From CAZJHX01 sp964545715 (GTDB lineage: Bacteria; Myxococcota_A; UBA9042; GCA-2863065), in contig CAZJHX010000054.1 of assembly GCA_964545715.1 (NCBI GenBank), forward strand, positions 1 through 63,649: 63,649 nucleotides of DNA, given 5' to 3'. Positions 41,974 through 51,800 of this stretch are shown piece by piece (position 1 is the first letter of the stretch; the number at the start of each line of letters is the position of its first letter). Made by a program: the position numbers and the translations under genes. The notes under the pieces were generated by a model. The model was not told the origin of the DNA. It did no database searches and saw nothing but the letters and a program-made list of their open reading frames with translations.

Positions 41974-42604
41974 ATGGTGCGCGCTTTGCTACTGGTGCCG
42001 GTAGTTGTGGCGGCCTGTGCGCAGGCCGGGTCGGGCGAAGATCCGCCCGCTGAAGAGGACGCGGCCGCTGCCGTCGCCGATGTGGTGCACGACGAGGGGC
42101 CGGTGGTGGACGAGGAGGACATCGCGGTCGAGGACACCGGGCCTGCCGAGCCGCCGCCGCCGCCCAACAATCCGCCCGTCGCGGTGGCGGACAGCATCGC
42201 CATTCTGGGGTCGGCGCCGACGAACATCACCGTGCTCTACAACGACTCCGATCCGGACGGGGACATGCTGCGAGTCGTGGAGGTCACACAGGGCGCGCAT
42301 GGCCTGGTGGAGATCGTCTACGGCGGCACCCAGGTGCGGTACACACCGACGGATCTCACGAGCGTCGATCAGTTCGAGTACACCGTGGATGATGCCCGGT
42401 CGGGACAAGCCACCGCTGTGGTCACGGTCGAGCTTCAGNNNNNNNNNNNNNNNNNNNNNNNNNNNNNNNNNNNNNNNNNNNNNNNNNNNNNNNNNNNNNN
42501 NNNNNNNNNNNNNNNNNNNNNNNNNNNNNNNNNNNNNNAACGACGGAACCGACGATCCGTGGGTGCCGGCCGTACAGGACACCGTGACTTTGGAGGTGCC
42601 GTAA
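41974..42604 (+). CDS. Ig/cadherin-like domain lipoprotein, interrupted by assembly gap
   Basis: Signal peptide with lipobox VAAC from the ATG at 41974, an acidic linker (EDPPAEEDAAAA), a Pro run, then an Ig-like/tandem-cadherin domain (NNPPVAVADSIA, LYNDSDPDGDML, DQFEYTVDDARSG) typical of bacterial surface proteins. The 100-N gap at 42439-42538 cuts the gene. After it, a frame reading DPWVPAVQDTVTLEVP ends in TAA at 42602, sharing bases with the next start (TAATG), so the true gap is not a multiple of three relative to 100. Length and domain count are unknown. Confidence 0.6.
42439..42538. other. assembly gap (100 N)
   Basis: Exactly 100 N, the conventional size for a gap of unknown length between joined contigs. 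The coding frame shifts across it, so its true size differs from 100 or the flanks contain errors. Features on either side share an operon only if the join is right. Confidence 0.95.
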
Positions 42605-43539
42605 TGCGCTGGATGACGCTCGCTGCGCTGCTGTTGACCCAATCGTGCAACAGCCAGGTTTTCGAGGAGCCCGTGGACCCGTCGCCGGACGCCCTGCCCG
42701 AGGCGCCTGCCCCAACAACACCCGAGCCGGTTGTGGAGCCGGAGCAGACGCCGGCGCCGGTAACATTCGCGTGTCCCCAACGCGAGAAGTGCGGACAGCA
42801 ATACTGTGATCAGGTGCTGATCGATGCCGGCGAGTTCTACATGGGCTCCACCTTTGGGCCGCGAGCGGACAGCCACTTCCCAAGCGGCGACGAGCGTCCC
42901 GTCCACAGAGTTGTGCTGGACGCGTTCTGCATGGACCGCTTCGAGGTCACGCTGGAGCGCTACGAGGCGTGTGTGGACGACGGCGTATGCGCCCCCGAAG
43001 GGCTGAATTTCAACGAGAAGGCGGACGGCTTCGAGACCACGGTAAACCACTACCCGCCGCACTGCTGGCCCGACCGCGAGGTGTGCAAGGACTACGCGGT
43101 CAACGGCAAGAACTACTACCAGGCCCAGAACTACTGCGCCTGGATCGGCAGCCGCCTGTGCACCGAACACGAGTGGGAGCGCGTGGCCAACGGCCCGGGC
43201 CAGAAGAAGCGGCTGCACCCATGGGGCGACGAGCCGCCGACCAGCGACCTGGTGAACATCCCGTCCGTGGGCTCAGGCTTCGTGGACCCCGTCTTCTATC
43301 ACCCGTCCGGCGCGTCGCCCGAGGGCGTCTTCAACATGGCCGGCAACGTGTACGAGTGGGTGCGCGACGCCTACGCGCCGTACACCACCCACTGCGTCAA
43401 GGACCCGATGGTCAACCCGGTAAACCCGCCGACAACGGCGGACCAGCCGGCAGTCGCGCGCGGCTCCTGCTTCTTTACGGAGCCGGAGCGGACCGTCACC
43501 GAGCGCTCGCTGCTGCACATGACCTTCGACTGGGGGTGA
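42604..43539 (+). CDS. FGE-fold lipoprotein with in-frame TGA near its end
   Basis: 311 residues, lipobox TQSC. FGE fold: LIDAGEFYMGSTFG, VVLDAFCMDRFEVTLERYEACV, NYCAWIGSRLCTEHEWERVA, FNMAGNVYEWVRDAY. It stops at a TGA (43537-43539) just before the usual terminal motif; reading on in the same frame gives VGIRCC and nine more residues... ending at 43581. So the annotated stop removes the GFRC-like end seen in every other FGE protein here. Either a nonsense change or sequencing error (the gap is close by) or, less likely, a read-through or selenocysteine codon. Coupled to the Ig-like lipoprotein gene. Confidence 0.7.
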   Translation: MRWMTLAALLLTQSCNSQVFEEPVDPSPDALPEAPAPTTPEPVVEPEQTPAPVTFACPQREKCGQQYCDQVLIDAGEFYMGSTFGPRADSHFPSGDERPVHRVVLDAFCMDRFEVTLERYEACVDDGVCAPEGLNFNEKADGFETTVNHYPPHCWPDREVCKDYAVNGKNYYQAQNYCAWIGSRLCTEHEWERVANGPGQKKRLHPWGDEPPTSDLVNIPSVGSGFVDPVFYHPSGASPEGVFNMAGNVYEWVRDAYAPYTTHCVKDPMVNPVNPPTTADQPAVARGSCFFTEPERTVTERSLLHMTFDWG

Positions 43540-43612
43540 GTGGGCATCCGCTGCTGCAGTTCTGCAGTGCCTTCTCCCTGACCCATTCAAAAATGTCAGA
43601 TGCCCCGGGCGA

Positions 43613-44125
43613 TCAGGTCATGACCCCAAGGCGAAAGGCCCGGGCGACCAGGCCGGCGCGGGTGGCGACGCCCAGCTTGTTGCGCATGTGTTCCACGTGC
43701 GAACGCACCGTCGCCTCAGAGATCCCCAGCTGTGCGGCGACCTCGGGGCTGGTGTGGCCGTCGGCGACCAGACGTAGGACCTGGCGCTCGCGCTTTGTCA
43801 GGGCCTCCCAGCGCTGGGGCAGCGCGCAGCCTTCGCGGTCCAGCACGCACACGGCCAGGTCTTCGGTCGGCACGCAGAGCAGGCGATACGCGGTGCCGTT
43901 GATGCGCACGCGCGACAGATGCGTTTTAGCGGGGAAGGCGGCCAGCAGCTCACCGACGCAACCGAACTGGCAGGGCAGTCCGGACGCGTCCTCCAGCCCA
44001 CCGACCAGGTCCCAGCAGGTCCGGCCGACGCCCTCTCCCATCAGGGTCTCGGCGGTCTCGTTCTGCTCCACGACGATCCCGTCAGGGCGTGCGCAAACGA
44101 CTGCAGGCTCAGGGCAGTTGCTCAT
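43613..44125 (-). CDS. LuxR-type regulator with Cys-containing PAS-like sensor
   Basis: 170 residues. The N-terminal PAS-like domain (about 5-97) reads GVGRTCWDLVG, GLPCQFGC and ends LAVCVLDREG; its cysteines are conserved in the middle domain of the DAHP synthase fusion at the other end of operon B. The C-terminal LuxR/NarL HTH (about 107-165) has LTKRERQVLRLVADG and SEATVRSHVEHMRNKLGV. The cysteines could bind a metal cluster or sense redox state. It lies 74 bases after the last FGE gene on the same strand, so it is either the last gene of operon B or separately transcribed. Natural candidate regulator of operons A and B. Confidence 0.85.
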   Translation of the reverse strand: MSNCPEPAVVCARPDGIVVEQNETAETLMGEGVGRTCWDLVGGLEDASGLPCQFGCVGELLAAFPAKTHLSRVRINGTAYRLLCVPTEDLAVCVLDREGCALPQRWEALTKRERQVLRLVADGHTSPEVAAQLGISEATVRSHVEHMRNKLGVATRAGLVARAFRLGVMT

Positions 44126-44199
44126 GAACCATCAGAGTACCAGCGAGCGCGCGTCCGGGCGCTGACGCACCTCATGGTACCGCAGGGAAGTGTTGGAAG

Positions 44200-45063
44200 T
44201 TACAGCTCCTGCGCGCAGCGGAAGCCGGTGTCGTTGAACCACGCATCGGGACGCCCAAAGAGGCGGCGGGAGGCGCGCGCCATCACAGGCGGAGTCGACC
44301 AGCCGCCACCACGAATCGACTTCAGCGTGCTGCGCTCGTTTCCTGGAGCGGTGCCGGCGGTCATGAAGCGCTCTTCGGGTGGCGCACCATCCGGCGGGCC
44401 CCGAGGCTCGACGGCGATGTTGCCCAGCAGGCGCCGGTAGTACCAGCGGTCATACCAGTCAGCGGTCCACTCCCACACATTGCCGGTGAGATCGAGCGCT
44501 CCGCTGGGCCCGGCGCCGTCCGTCAGCGCGCCTGCCGGCCCGGGTCCCGCAACCACGTCCTCCGCCAGCCGCGCGAGGCCGTCGCGCCACACGTCGCCCC
44601 ACGGATAGCGACGTGCGCCAGGACCGCGAGCCGCCAGCTCCCACTGGGCCTCCGTGGGCAGCGTCCGAGACGCCCAGCGGCAGTAGGCGTCGGCGTCGTG
44701 CCAGGTGACAAAGCGCACCGGGTGATCCTCACCTCCCGGCATGAAGCCGCGCCGCCACGGCCCCTGCGGTCTCCGCCCAGACGCCTGCACAAACCGCGCG
44801 AAGCGGGCGTTGGTCACCTCCAGGCGATCGATGTAAAACGCCGGCAGCCGAACCCGATGCGCCGGCGCCTCAGCAAAGAGGCCGTCGTCCGCGCCCATCA
44901 CAAAAGTGGCGGCCGGCACGCGCACCAACTCCGCCCCGTCGACCGGCGAGACGGTCATCGTTACCGGCACAGGGCGATTCAAGTCATCGGTCTGCGGCAG
45001 GGCGCTCGGCGGCTCCGAGCACGCCGCGATGAGGCAGAGCAACACCGGCAGCCACCGCATCAT
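44200..45063 (-). CDS. FGE-fold lipoprotein, type I
   Basis: 287 residues, lipobox IAAC. FGE fold: VRVPAATFVMGADDG, FYIDRLEVTNARFARFVQ, GPWRRGF, VRFVTWHDADAYCRWASRTLPTEAQW (continuous in the protein, quoted in part), DLTGNVWEWTADWYDRW and the terminal TGFRCA. No formylglycine-type Cys pair. Pairs with 34468-35265 of operon A. Overlaps the upstream FGE gene by 4 bases. As a lipoprotein it would stay membrane-attached together with the lipidated HzsA-like and HzsBC-like proteins of operon B. Confidence 0.82.
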   Translation of the reverse strand: MMRWLPVLLCLIAACSEPPSALPQTDDLNRPVPVTMTVSPVDGAELVRVPAATFVMGADDGLFAEAPAHRVRLPAFYIDRLEVTNARFARFVQASGRRPQGPWRRGFMPGGEDHPVRFVTWHDADAYCRWASRTLPTEAQWELAARGPGARRYPWGDVWRDGLARLAEDVVAGPGPAGALTDGAGPSGALDLTGNVWEWTADWYDRWYYRRLLGNIAVEPRGPPDGAPPEERFMTAGTAPGNERSTLKSIRGGGWSTPPVMARASRRLFGRPDAWFNDTGFRCAQEL

Positions 45064-45875
45064 GGCGCGTCCACGGCGCAGCGAAAGCCGATGTCAAAGC
45101 TCTTGTACCCAGGCTCGTAATGACCGCGCCGCGCCGGGCGCACCGACGACGGATAGCTGCGAAACGACCCGCCCTTGATGACGCGCTGAACGCCGTCGGG
45201 CGGGCCACCCCGGCTCCACAGCTCAGGCGCATCCGGGCGTGACTCATACGCGCTGGACGTCCACTCCCAGACGTTGCCGGCCATGTTGAGCGCACCATAG
45301 GGGCTCGCCGCTCCCGGATAGGCGGAGACCGCCGCGGTGTACATGTGGCCGTCACGCTCGCCCGCTCGCTCATAGCCACCGCTGTTGGCGCGGTCGAACC
45401 GCCACAGCGCTCCCCACGGCCAGGTGCGCCCGTCGGTGCCGCGCGCCGCCTTCTCCCACTGTGCCTCGGTCGGCAGCCGCTTGCCCGCCCACGCACAGTA
45501 GGCGCGCGCGCTGAACCAGTCGACGCCGACCACGGGGTGATCGGGCTTGCGGAACGTCTGCGGACCAAAGCGCAGCAGCTTGCCGACGGGCCCGTCGCGA
45601 ACGAGCGGGGGGACATACCGCTTCCAATACCGCGGCGTGGCGTCCTTACGGGCCGCCGGATCGGCCTCCAGAAATCGCTCGTAGTCGGCGTTGGAGACCT
45701 CGAGCTTGTCGATGGCAAAGGCCGGGACCTCCACCGTGCGGCGGGGCGTCTCATCCGGGAAGCCCGCGTCATCCCCCAGCACAGCGGGGCCTGCGGGCAC
45801 GACGACCATCCCCGGCAGCGGGGTCCAGCCGATCAGAAGAAGCGCCAGTGCGGTCGTTATCGTGTTGCGCGTCAT
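45060..45875 (-). CDS. exported FGE-fold protein, type II
   Basis: 271 residues with an N-terminal signal peptide. FGE fold: MVVVPAGPAVLGDD, FAIDKLEVSNADYERFLEA, TPRYW, PVVGVDWFSARAYCAWAGKR, LNMAGNVWEWTSS and DIGFRCA. The TPRYW, PVVGVDW and DGHxY...AYPG motifs are shared with the FGE half of the ApbE fusion (32630-34471) and not with type I. No formylglycine-type Cys pair. It starts 6 bases after the HzsBC-like stop and overlaps the next gene by 4. Confidence 0.82.
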   Translation of the reverse strand: MTRNTITTALALLLIGWTPLPGMVVVPAGPAVLGDDAGFPDETPRRTVEVPAFAIDKLEVSNADYERFLEADPAARKDATPRYWKRYVPPLVRDGPVGKLLRFGPQTFRKPDHPVVGVDWFSARAYCAWAGKRLPTEAQWEKAARGTDGRTWPWGALWRFDRANSGGYERAGERDGHMYTAAVSAYPGAASPYGALNMAGNVWEWTSSAYESRPDAPELWSRGGPPDGVQRVIKGGSFRSYPSSVRPARRGHYEPGYKSFDIGFRCAVDAP

Positions 45876-45881
45876 CGGCTC

Positions 45882-48800
45882 CTACTCAATCGCCAGCAGC
45901 ATGGCGACCAGATCCTGGATCTCGTGGGCGTTGAGGTGGCTCGTGCCGCCGTGGGTGTCTACGATGTAGCGCCCCTCGCCGCGCCGGCGGGTCTCGTTGA
46001 AGCCCTTCTCGCGACCTCCCGGACGTATCCGCTCGCCCCCCCGCAGCGGCGCGAACTTGAAGACGCCGAGCGCCTCATGGTCCGGCGTGCAGAGCACCTC
46101 CCTCAAAGAGATCGCGCGCCCGTGATGCAGCAGCGATCGCGGCCGGTCGAACAGCCCACGCAGCTGAAACGTCGTAAAGCGCCCCTCTTCCTGCTCCACG
46201 CGGCCCTCCTCCCACGGCTGGACGTCCGGCGTGCGCCCATTGAGCCGATCCGTAAAGCTGGGGCTCATCAGCGTGTAGGTGCCGTCACGTCGGGTCATGG
46301 TCACCAGGCTGGGCAGGGTGGCCTCGCGGTTGTGCGTCAGCGACTGGGCCTTGCTGGCAAACGACGGCGGCGGATGACACGTCCCACAGCCGGTAGCCGT
46401 CCCGTTGAACAGCGCACGCCCGCGCAGCACCGCCTCGTTGTTCTGGTCGTACGGGTTGGGCAGCAGCCGCGCCTCGGCCGCCTGAAACTCCCCGATAAAG
46501 CGTTGGAAGTCGCTAAACACGAACGCCTTGCCGAAGTACCGCATCGTCTGGCGCCGCATCCACTCGTCGCGTCGCTCGTCCAAATCCCACGCGCGCTTAC
46601 CCTCGTCGTGCACGCTGACCTTCTCCTGCAGCTCCTCGTGCATGATCCGGCGCTCGTCAGGGGCCACCGGATGGGTCAAGCTGGTCAGATCTCCGCCGGG
46701 CAGCGCCTGGACAAAGTCGATGGCCGCCACGTGCTCGCGCGCGTCGTCAAACTGACCGTCAAAGCAGGTGTGGGTGCCCTCGAAATAGAAGGGCTGAATC
46801 GGAAAGAGCCCCCGCATCTGCGGGATGGCCAGCAGGCCGCCCGACACCATCTGGCCGTCGCGCAGCTGCCCGATGACCTGACCGGCGCCCCAGCTGCGTC
46901 CGTCACCGCTGTCGAAGGGGTGGCAGCTTAAGCACGCGGTGTCCTGGTCGACCGAGAAGATGGATGTGTGCACGAACAGCTCGCCGCGCTCCGCGTTGGT
47001 CGCCGGCACCGGCAGGGAGAGGTCGCCGACGACGATCTCCGTGGTCGCACCGGTCGCGAGAGCCACAACAGTGACCGTCTCGCCGAGGCTGTTGCTGACA
47101 AACACCAGGCCGTCAGCCGCGGTCCCGGATCGGCCGACAACGACGTCGCGCGGTCCCAGCCCCGTCTCGTACACGGCCACGGGCGTGAGCAGATCGCTGG
47201 GCTCCCGAGCGCCGGCGTCGATACGGTAACGCACCAGCTCAAAGGTGCCGTAGGAGACGACGTATAAGCTGTCACCAGCGGTCGCAGCGGCCATCGGCTG
47301 GGCTCCGACGACGCGCATGAGGTCCGGCGGGATATCCCCACGGATGTCGTTGGCCATGGCCTCCGCCGAGTCCGACGTGTAGCGCACCCAGCTGTCGTGG
47401 GCCTCGTATCGGTTGGCCAGCAGGGCGTAGTCGGGGCCGCCCTCGGGCACGCGCAAGCGCCGCAGGTCGACGGCGGTGATGTCGTTTTGGATGTCGCGCA
47501 TCTTGAACGCCGCCGTGCCGTCCACCGCCTCAAACGGCCCCAGGACCCGCTGGCGCTTCAGAGGCAGCAGCTTGGCGGTGGCCGGGTCGCGCAGCACCGA
47601 AAACTGGGCCACTGGATGATCGCGGTCCACGGTCTCGCCGCCGTAGGGATCCCGCTCCGACGGCGCGCCGAAACCCAGCCCACCGCTGAGGATGAAGAGG
47701 CGCTGTGCTCCGGTCGCGGGATCGTGCCACGTGGACGTGCTCAGCGGCAGGTTCTGCACGTGGATCGCGCTGACCTCCTCGCCCTTCTCCAGGTCGACGA
47801 CGCCCACATCCGGAACGCCGTAGTTGGCCACGTACAAGAAGCGCTCTTCAGCGTCCGCCGCCATCGCGGCCGGTCGCGAGCCCGGGTTGCCGATAGGGAT
47901 GCCCGGGCCGATGCGCGCCGTGGCGATCCAGTCCGCCAAAACGGCGTAGTCCGGGTCATCCGGACGCAACACAGCGCGCCCGCCGTTGTGGTTGTTGGGT
48001 ATCGTGCGGTCGTCGGCGATACCGGCGTCCGAGACGGGCAGGACCGCCCGCAGCAGCAGACTCTCATCAGGGCGCCCCGCGACGCTGTTGGCCGCGGCAG
48101 ACGCCAGCGCTCTGGGACCGTTTGGCCCGGCGTAAAAGCCGCTGCGCTCAGAGCCATGGCAGTACGCTCCACCACAGCGCCGCCGCAGAACCTCGGCCGG
48201 CGTGCCCGGATCAGCGTTGGCGAAAGACGCGCCGTCAAACCCGCCGCGGGGCACGACCTCGCCCTTCAACACGTCGTCTTCCAGGCTCAGCTGCGCCACC
48301 AGCAGCTGACCCAGGTAGCGGTTGCTCAGGTAGGCGCGAGCTCCGTCTCGCGAGATCCACGCGGTGTGGCAATAGAAGTCGGCCGGGATCTCCGACACGA
48401 CCCGGTCAGTCCGTGTATCGATGACGGACACGTAGTTGGAGTACAGGTTGGTGACCAGCGCAAACCGGCCGCCCGGGTGCATCGTGATGCTCCAGGGGCG
48501 CGAGCCAACCCGAATGCGTGGTCGGGTGTCGCCCGCCGCAACGCGAACCACCGCCACCTCGTTGCCCGGCTCGGCCTCCGTACCCGGCAGCGCGACGTAC
48601 AGCTTGCCACCGTCCCCGGACAGCGCCATGCCCTGCGGATGATCGCGATGCGGCTGCGGCTCGGGGTTGGGGTTGGGGTTGGCCACCACGGTGAGATCGC
48701 GTCGAACCCACTTGCCGCCAATCGCCCATCGAGCGCTGGTCGGAACGCCATATCGCGAGGGCAGGGTCGGCAGGACGACGGTCGGCGCGGCCACCTCGAC

Positions 48801-48890
48801 ATCGGGTGACGGCACAGCGGAGACCGGGGGCGCGGTCTCAGAGCAGGACGTCAGCAAAAACAGGCACAGCGTTGTGGTGAGGGATCGCAT
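45882..48890 (-). CDS. HzsBC-like propeller/CCP fusion lipoprotein (module B)
   Basis: 1002 residues, lipobox LTSC at residue 16. YVTN-type propeller blades (YVSVIDTRTDRVVSE, VGVVDLEKGEEVSA) with an inserted haem site CGGAYCH (239-245, CX4CH), then the CCP/MauG-like part with CLSCH at 653 and CGTCH at 835. These last two are 182 residues apart, exactly as in the module A paralogue. Shared segments include FYFEGTH, LLHHGRAISLREVLCTPDH and DTHGGTSHLNAHEIQDLV. It starts at the last base of the HzsA-like stop. Predicted periplasmic, membrane-attached partner of the HzsA-like protein. Confidence 0.78.
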   Translation of the reverse strand: MRSLTTTLCLFLLTSCSETAPPVSAVPSPDVEVAAPTVVLPTLPSRYGVPTSARWAIGGKWVRRDLTVVANPNPNPEPQPHRDHPQGMALSGDGGKLYVALPGTEAEPGNEVAVVRVAAGDTRPRIRVGSRPWSITMHPGGRFALVTNLYSNYVSVIDTRTDRVVSEIPADFYCHTAWISRDGARAYLSNRYLGQLLVAQLSLEDDVLKGEVVPRGGFDGASFANADPGTPAEVLRRRCGGAYCHGSERSGFYAGPNGPRALASAAANSVAGRPDESLLLRAVLPVSDAGIADDRTIPNNHNGGRAVLRPDDPDYAVLADWIATARIGPGIPIGNPGSRPAAMAADAEERFLYVANYGVPDVGVVDLEKGEEVSAIHVQNLPLSTSTWHDPATGAQRLFILSGGLGFGAPSERDPYGGETVDRDHPVAQFSVLRDPATAKLLPLKRQRVLGPFEAVDGTAAFKMRDIQNDITAVDLRRLRVPEGGPDYALLANRYEAHDSWVRYTSDSAEAMANDIRGDIPPDLMRVVGAQPMAAATAGDSLYVVSYGTFELVRYRIDAGAREPSDLLTPVAVYETGLGPRDVVVGRSGTAADGLVFVSNSLGETVTVVALATGATTEIVVGDLSLPVPATNAERGELFVHTSIFSVDQDTACLSCHPFDSGDGRSWGAGQVIGQLRDGQMVSGGLLAIPQMRGLFPIQPFYFEGTHTCFDGQFDDAREHVAAIDFVQALPGGDLTSLTHPVAPDERRIMHEELQEKVSVHDEGKRAWDLDERRDEWMRRQTMRYFGKAFVFSDFQRFIGEFQAAEARLLPNPYDQNNEAVLRGRALFNGTATGCGTCHPPPSFASKAQSLTHNREATLPSLVTMTRRDGTYTLMSPSFTDRLNGRTPDVQPWEEGRVEQEEGRFTTFQLRGLFDRPRSLLHHGRAISLREVLCTPDHEALGVFKFAPLRGGERIRPGGREKGFNETRRRGEGRYIVDTHGGTSHLNAHEIQDLVAMLLAIE

Positions 48891-51800
48891 CAGGGCTCCG
48901 GCATCCGAAAGACGGCGCCCAGATCGATCCAGCGGGCGATGGTCAAGCGCTGGGCGTCGGTGAGCGGCGTGACGGCGGCGCTGGCCTGGTCGATCAGCGC
49001 CTGGCTCGGGTGCGGTACATCGCCCTCGAGCGCACGACGCGCCTTCAGCTCACGGCCGTACAGCTTCTCGATCAGATAGCTCTCGATCGCCAGGGCCTGC
49101 CGCTCGGAGACGTAGCGCTTGTCGTCGTAGTTGCCCCCAGCCGACGGGTTCAGCGCCATCAATGTCTCGTATCCGCGGCTGTAGTACCGGGTCGGCGTGC
49201 CCGAGAGGTCCAGCCCCGCCGCTTTTGTGCGCGACCCATGACAGGCCACGCAGTGGCCGTCCAGAATCGGCTGAACCTGGTCTCGGAACGTGACTGCGAC
49301 CCGCTCGACGGCCTCGAACACAGGTTGGTCATCAAACTCGTAGGCCTTGGCGGCCCGATCCCGCTCCGCATGGCACGCCGCACCGCAGCCACCCGGCGTC
49401 AGGTGATCCATCGGCCCATACGTGTCCTGGGGTCGCCCCGTCATGGAGCCGTGGCAGGCCGCGCACTGCTGAAACGACAGGTCATGCGGCACCGACGTAG
49501 CGAAGTACTCGTTTGGCGACGTGAAGAACCACCGCTTCAAGCCGCGCAGCGCCATCCGGTCGCTGTTGAGGCTCTGATAGACGTACGGTGTGTCGGACGG
49601 AATGGGGAAGCACACGCCCCCCGTCTCATCCAGCGCCACTTCGGCGATGATGCGCTTAGCCGGGTGAATGCCGTTGGAGACGCGCGTGGACTGAGCATCC
49701 CGGTTGGCGATCCGCCGCGGGTCGAGACCGTTCACCTGCTCGGGCGTCCATGCGAGCCCCTCCACGATGCGTACAAAGGCCACCTTGTCCATCGGCGTCA
49801 CGACCTTGCCGGTGACGGGATCGCGCTCGTAGGTCACGTGCTTGCCGTTGGGGATGTTGTCCTCGATGAACGAGTCGATCACGCGGTAGTTCTTCTCGCA
49901 AAACGTAGCCGGCCGCGTGTCGGCGGTATGCCCCGCGGGCCGGATGTACCTGTCTTCAGCCGTGCGGCGGGCGCCCCGGATCCGCTCCTTCAGACGCACC
50001 ATGATGGGCACAGCCTGCACCTCCGCGGTGCCCTCTCCGGCGGCGCCCGGGATCGGCTCGACGCGCACCCCCGGCAGCCCCAGCCCACCGGGCGCCCCAT
50101 ACAGGCCGTGGTCGGGGACGACCGTGACGAGGTCGAAGTCCGGGCGAGCCGCCGGATCGCTGAGCACGATCGGACCGGCTGCGTACGACGCCAACACCGA
50201 CCCGTCCGGCATGGGCCGCGGATCGCGATACGTGCCGCCGGGCGAGAAGCCGTGATCCGTGATCGCCGCGGGACCAAACCGCGGAAACAGCTCGGAGACG
50301 ACCGGAACGGCGCGCGGATGCGCGGGGGTGTCCCCGACCCCGGACCGGCCGTAGCCCTGCCACAGCCACTTGGCGCCGTCGACCGGGTTGCCGGGCTCGA
50401 ACATGCAGCCCAGCTGATGATCGGCGACGTGCAGCGCGCCGGACCCCCACACGCTGTCGGGCGCCAGCGCGGCGAAGATGTCGTTGCCACCCGGCAGCTC
50501 GTGATAATCCGCGTAGATCCGCAGCCGAGAGCGGTTGCCCCGATGGGTGGGAAAGCTGAACGCCTTGTCCAGCTGGCGCCGGTTGCGCCCCACGTTGAAT
50601 ACGGGCCGATGACGCGCATATCCGGTGTTGCGCAGCGAGGCAAAAAACACCTCGCCGGTACTGCGCACGCTCAGATCCAGCTCGTGATTGGGGCTGTGTG
50701 TGATGCGCACCAGCGTCTTCTCGTAGCTCGCCTGCTCCTCCCCGGGCTCCGACCGGGCGACCCCGTACACGCTGTACGCCGGCAGAAACTCGGCGCGATC
50801 GCCGCGCTCCCGCTCGATGACGTAATGCGCGCCGGGCTCGGGCGCCGGCTTCAGCGGCCTGTCGAGGCCGATGCGGGTCGGCTGCGGCGTCTGGTCGGCC
50901 GTCCGGTTATCCCACGACGTGATGCGCCGCACCCTCGCGGAGCCGTCGGCAGCCAAAACGCGCAACCGTCGCCCGACATATGCGCCGTCCGGCTCGTGAC
51001 GCTCCCAGTCCTCAATCGTGTCGGGGGTCGCCGCATCGACCTCGCCGAGCACCCCGTACTCCTCCGCCGGCGCGACCTCGCCCGCCAGGTTGGAGGCGAA
51101 CACGACGTCCGCGCGCGTCAGCTCCAGGCCGGCGGTGGCAGCCTCGGCGTCTTCGGGATCGGGGACCCACGTCGGGTCGGTGAAGTGAACACGGACGCCG
51201 TCAACCGCCGTGGGCCCGTACGTCAGGCGTCGCAGGCTGCCGTCGACGTACTGCAGCTCATCGTCCAATGACAGCTCATAGATGTTGAGCGCGTCGTCCT
51301 TGCCGATACGCATGGCGAAGAGCACGGCCCGCCCGTCATAGCGCACGTCGGGCTCCCGGATATCCGCGTCCGAGTCCGGATGAAAGCGCGCCGTCAGATT
51401 GAATGCGGGGCCGGCCGCGGTCGCAGGCGTCTCACCGGGGCGAACCGGCAGCACCCAGAGGTCGCCGCCGCCCATGTAGCGGCCCGGGTCCAAGAAGCGA
51501 CGAGCCTGGTCGATTGGGCGACGTACAAACAGCACGCCCTGCACCCGTCCAACGTCGTTGGGCCGCACAGCCTGTCCCGCGATCGTGGTCCGCGCAACCA
51601 GCGCCTTACGCTCCAGCTCCGCCCAGCGCACAAGCGTCTTGAAGTCCGGATCCTCCGGCCCGTCAAAGAACGCGTCGTTGCCGCCTTTGTGCAGGACACC
51701 GCCCTTTGCCAGCGGCAGGGCTTTGGCCATGAACCGGCTCTTGGACACGTCGCCGGTCAGGTACAGCTGTTTGGTGATGAGGCCCAGCGCACTGCGCCGA

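Noticed and set aside
43537..43539. Selenocysteine codon
   Set aside because: No Sec-using FGE-type protein is known to me, the region is near an assembly gap, and a Cys or Arg codon change explains it more simply. Kept only as a remote alternative.
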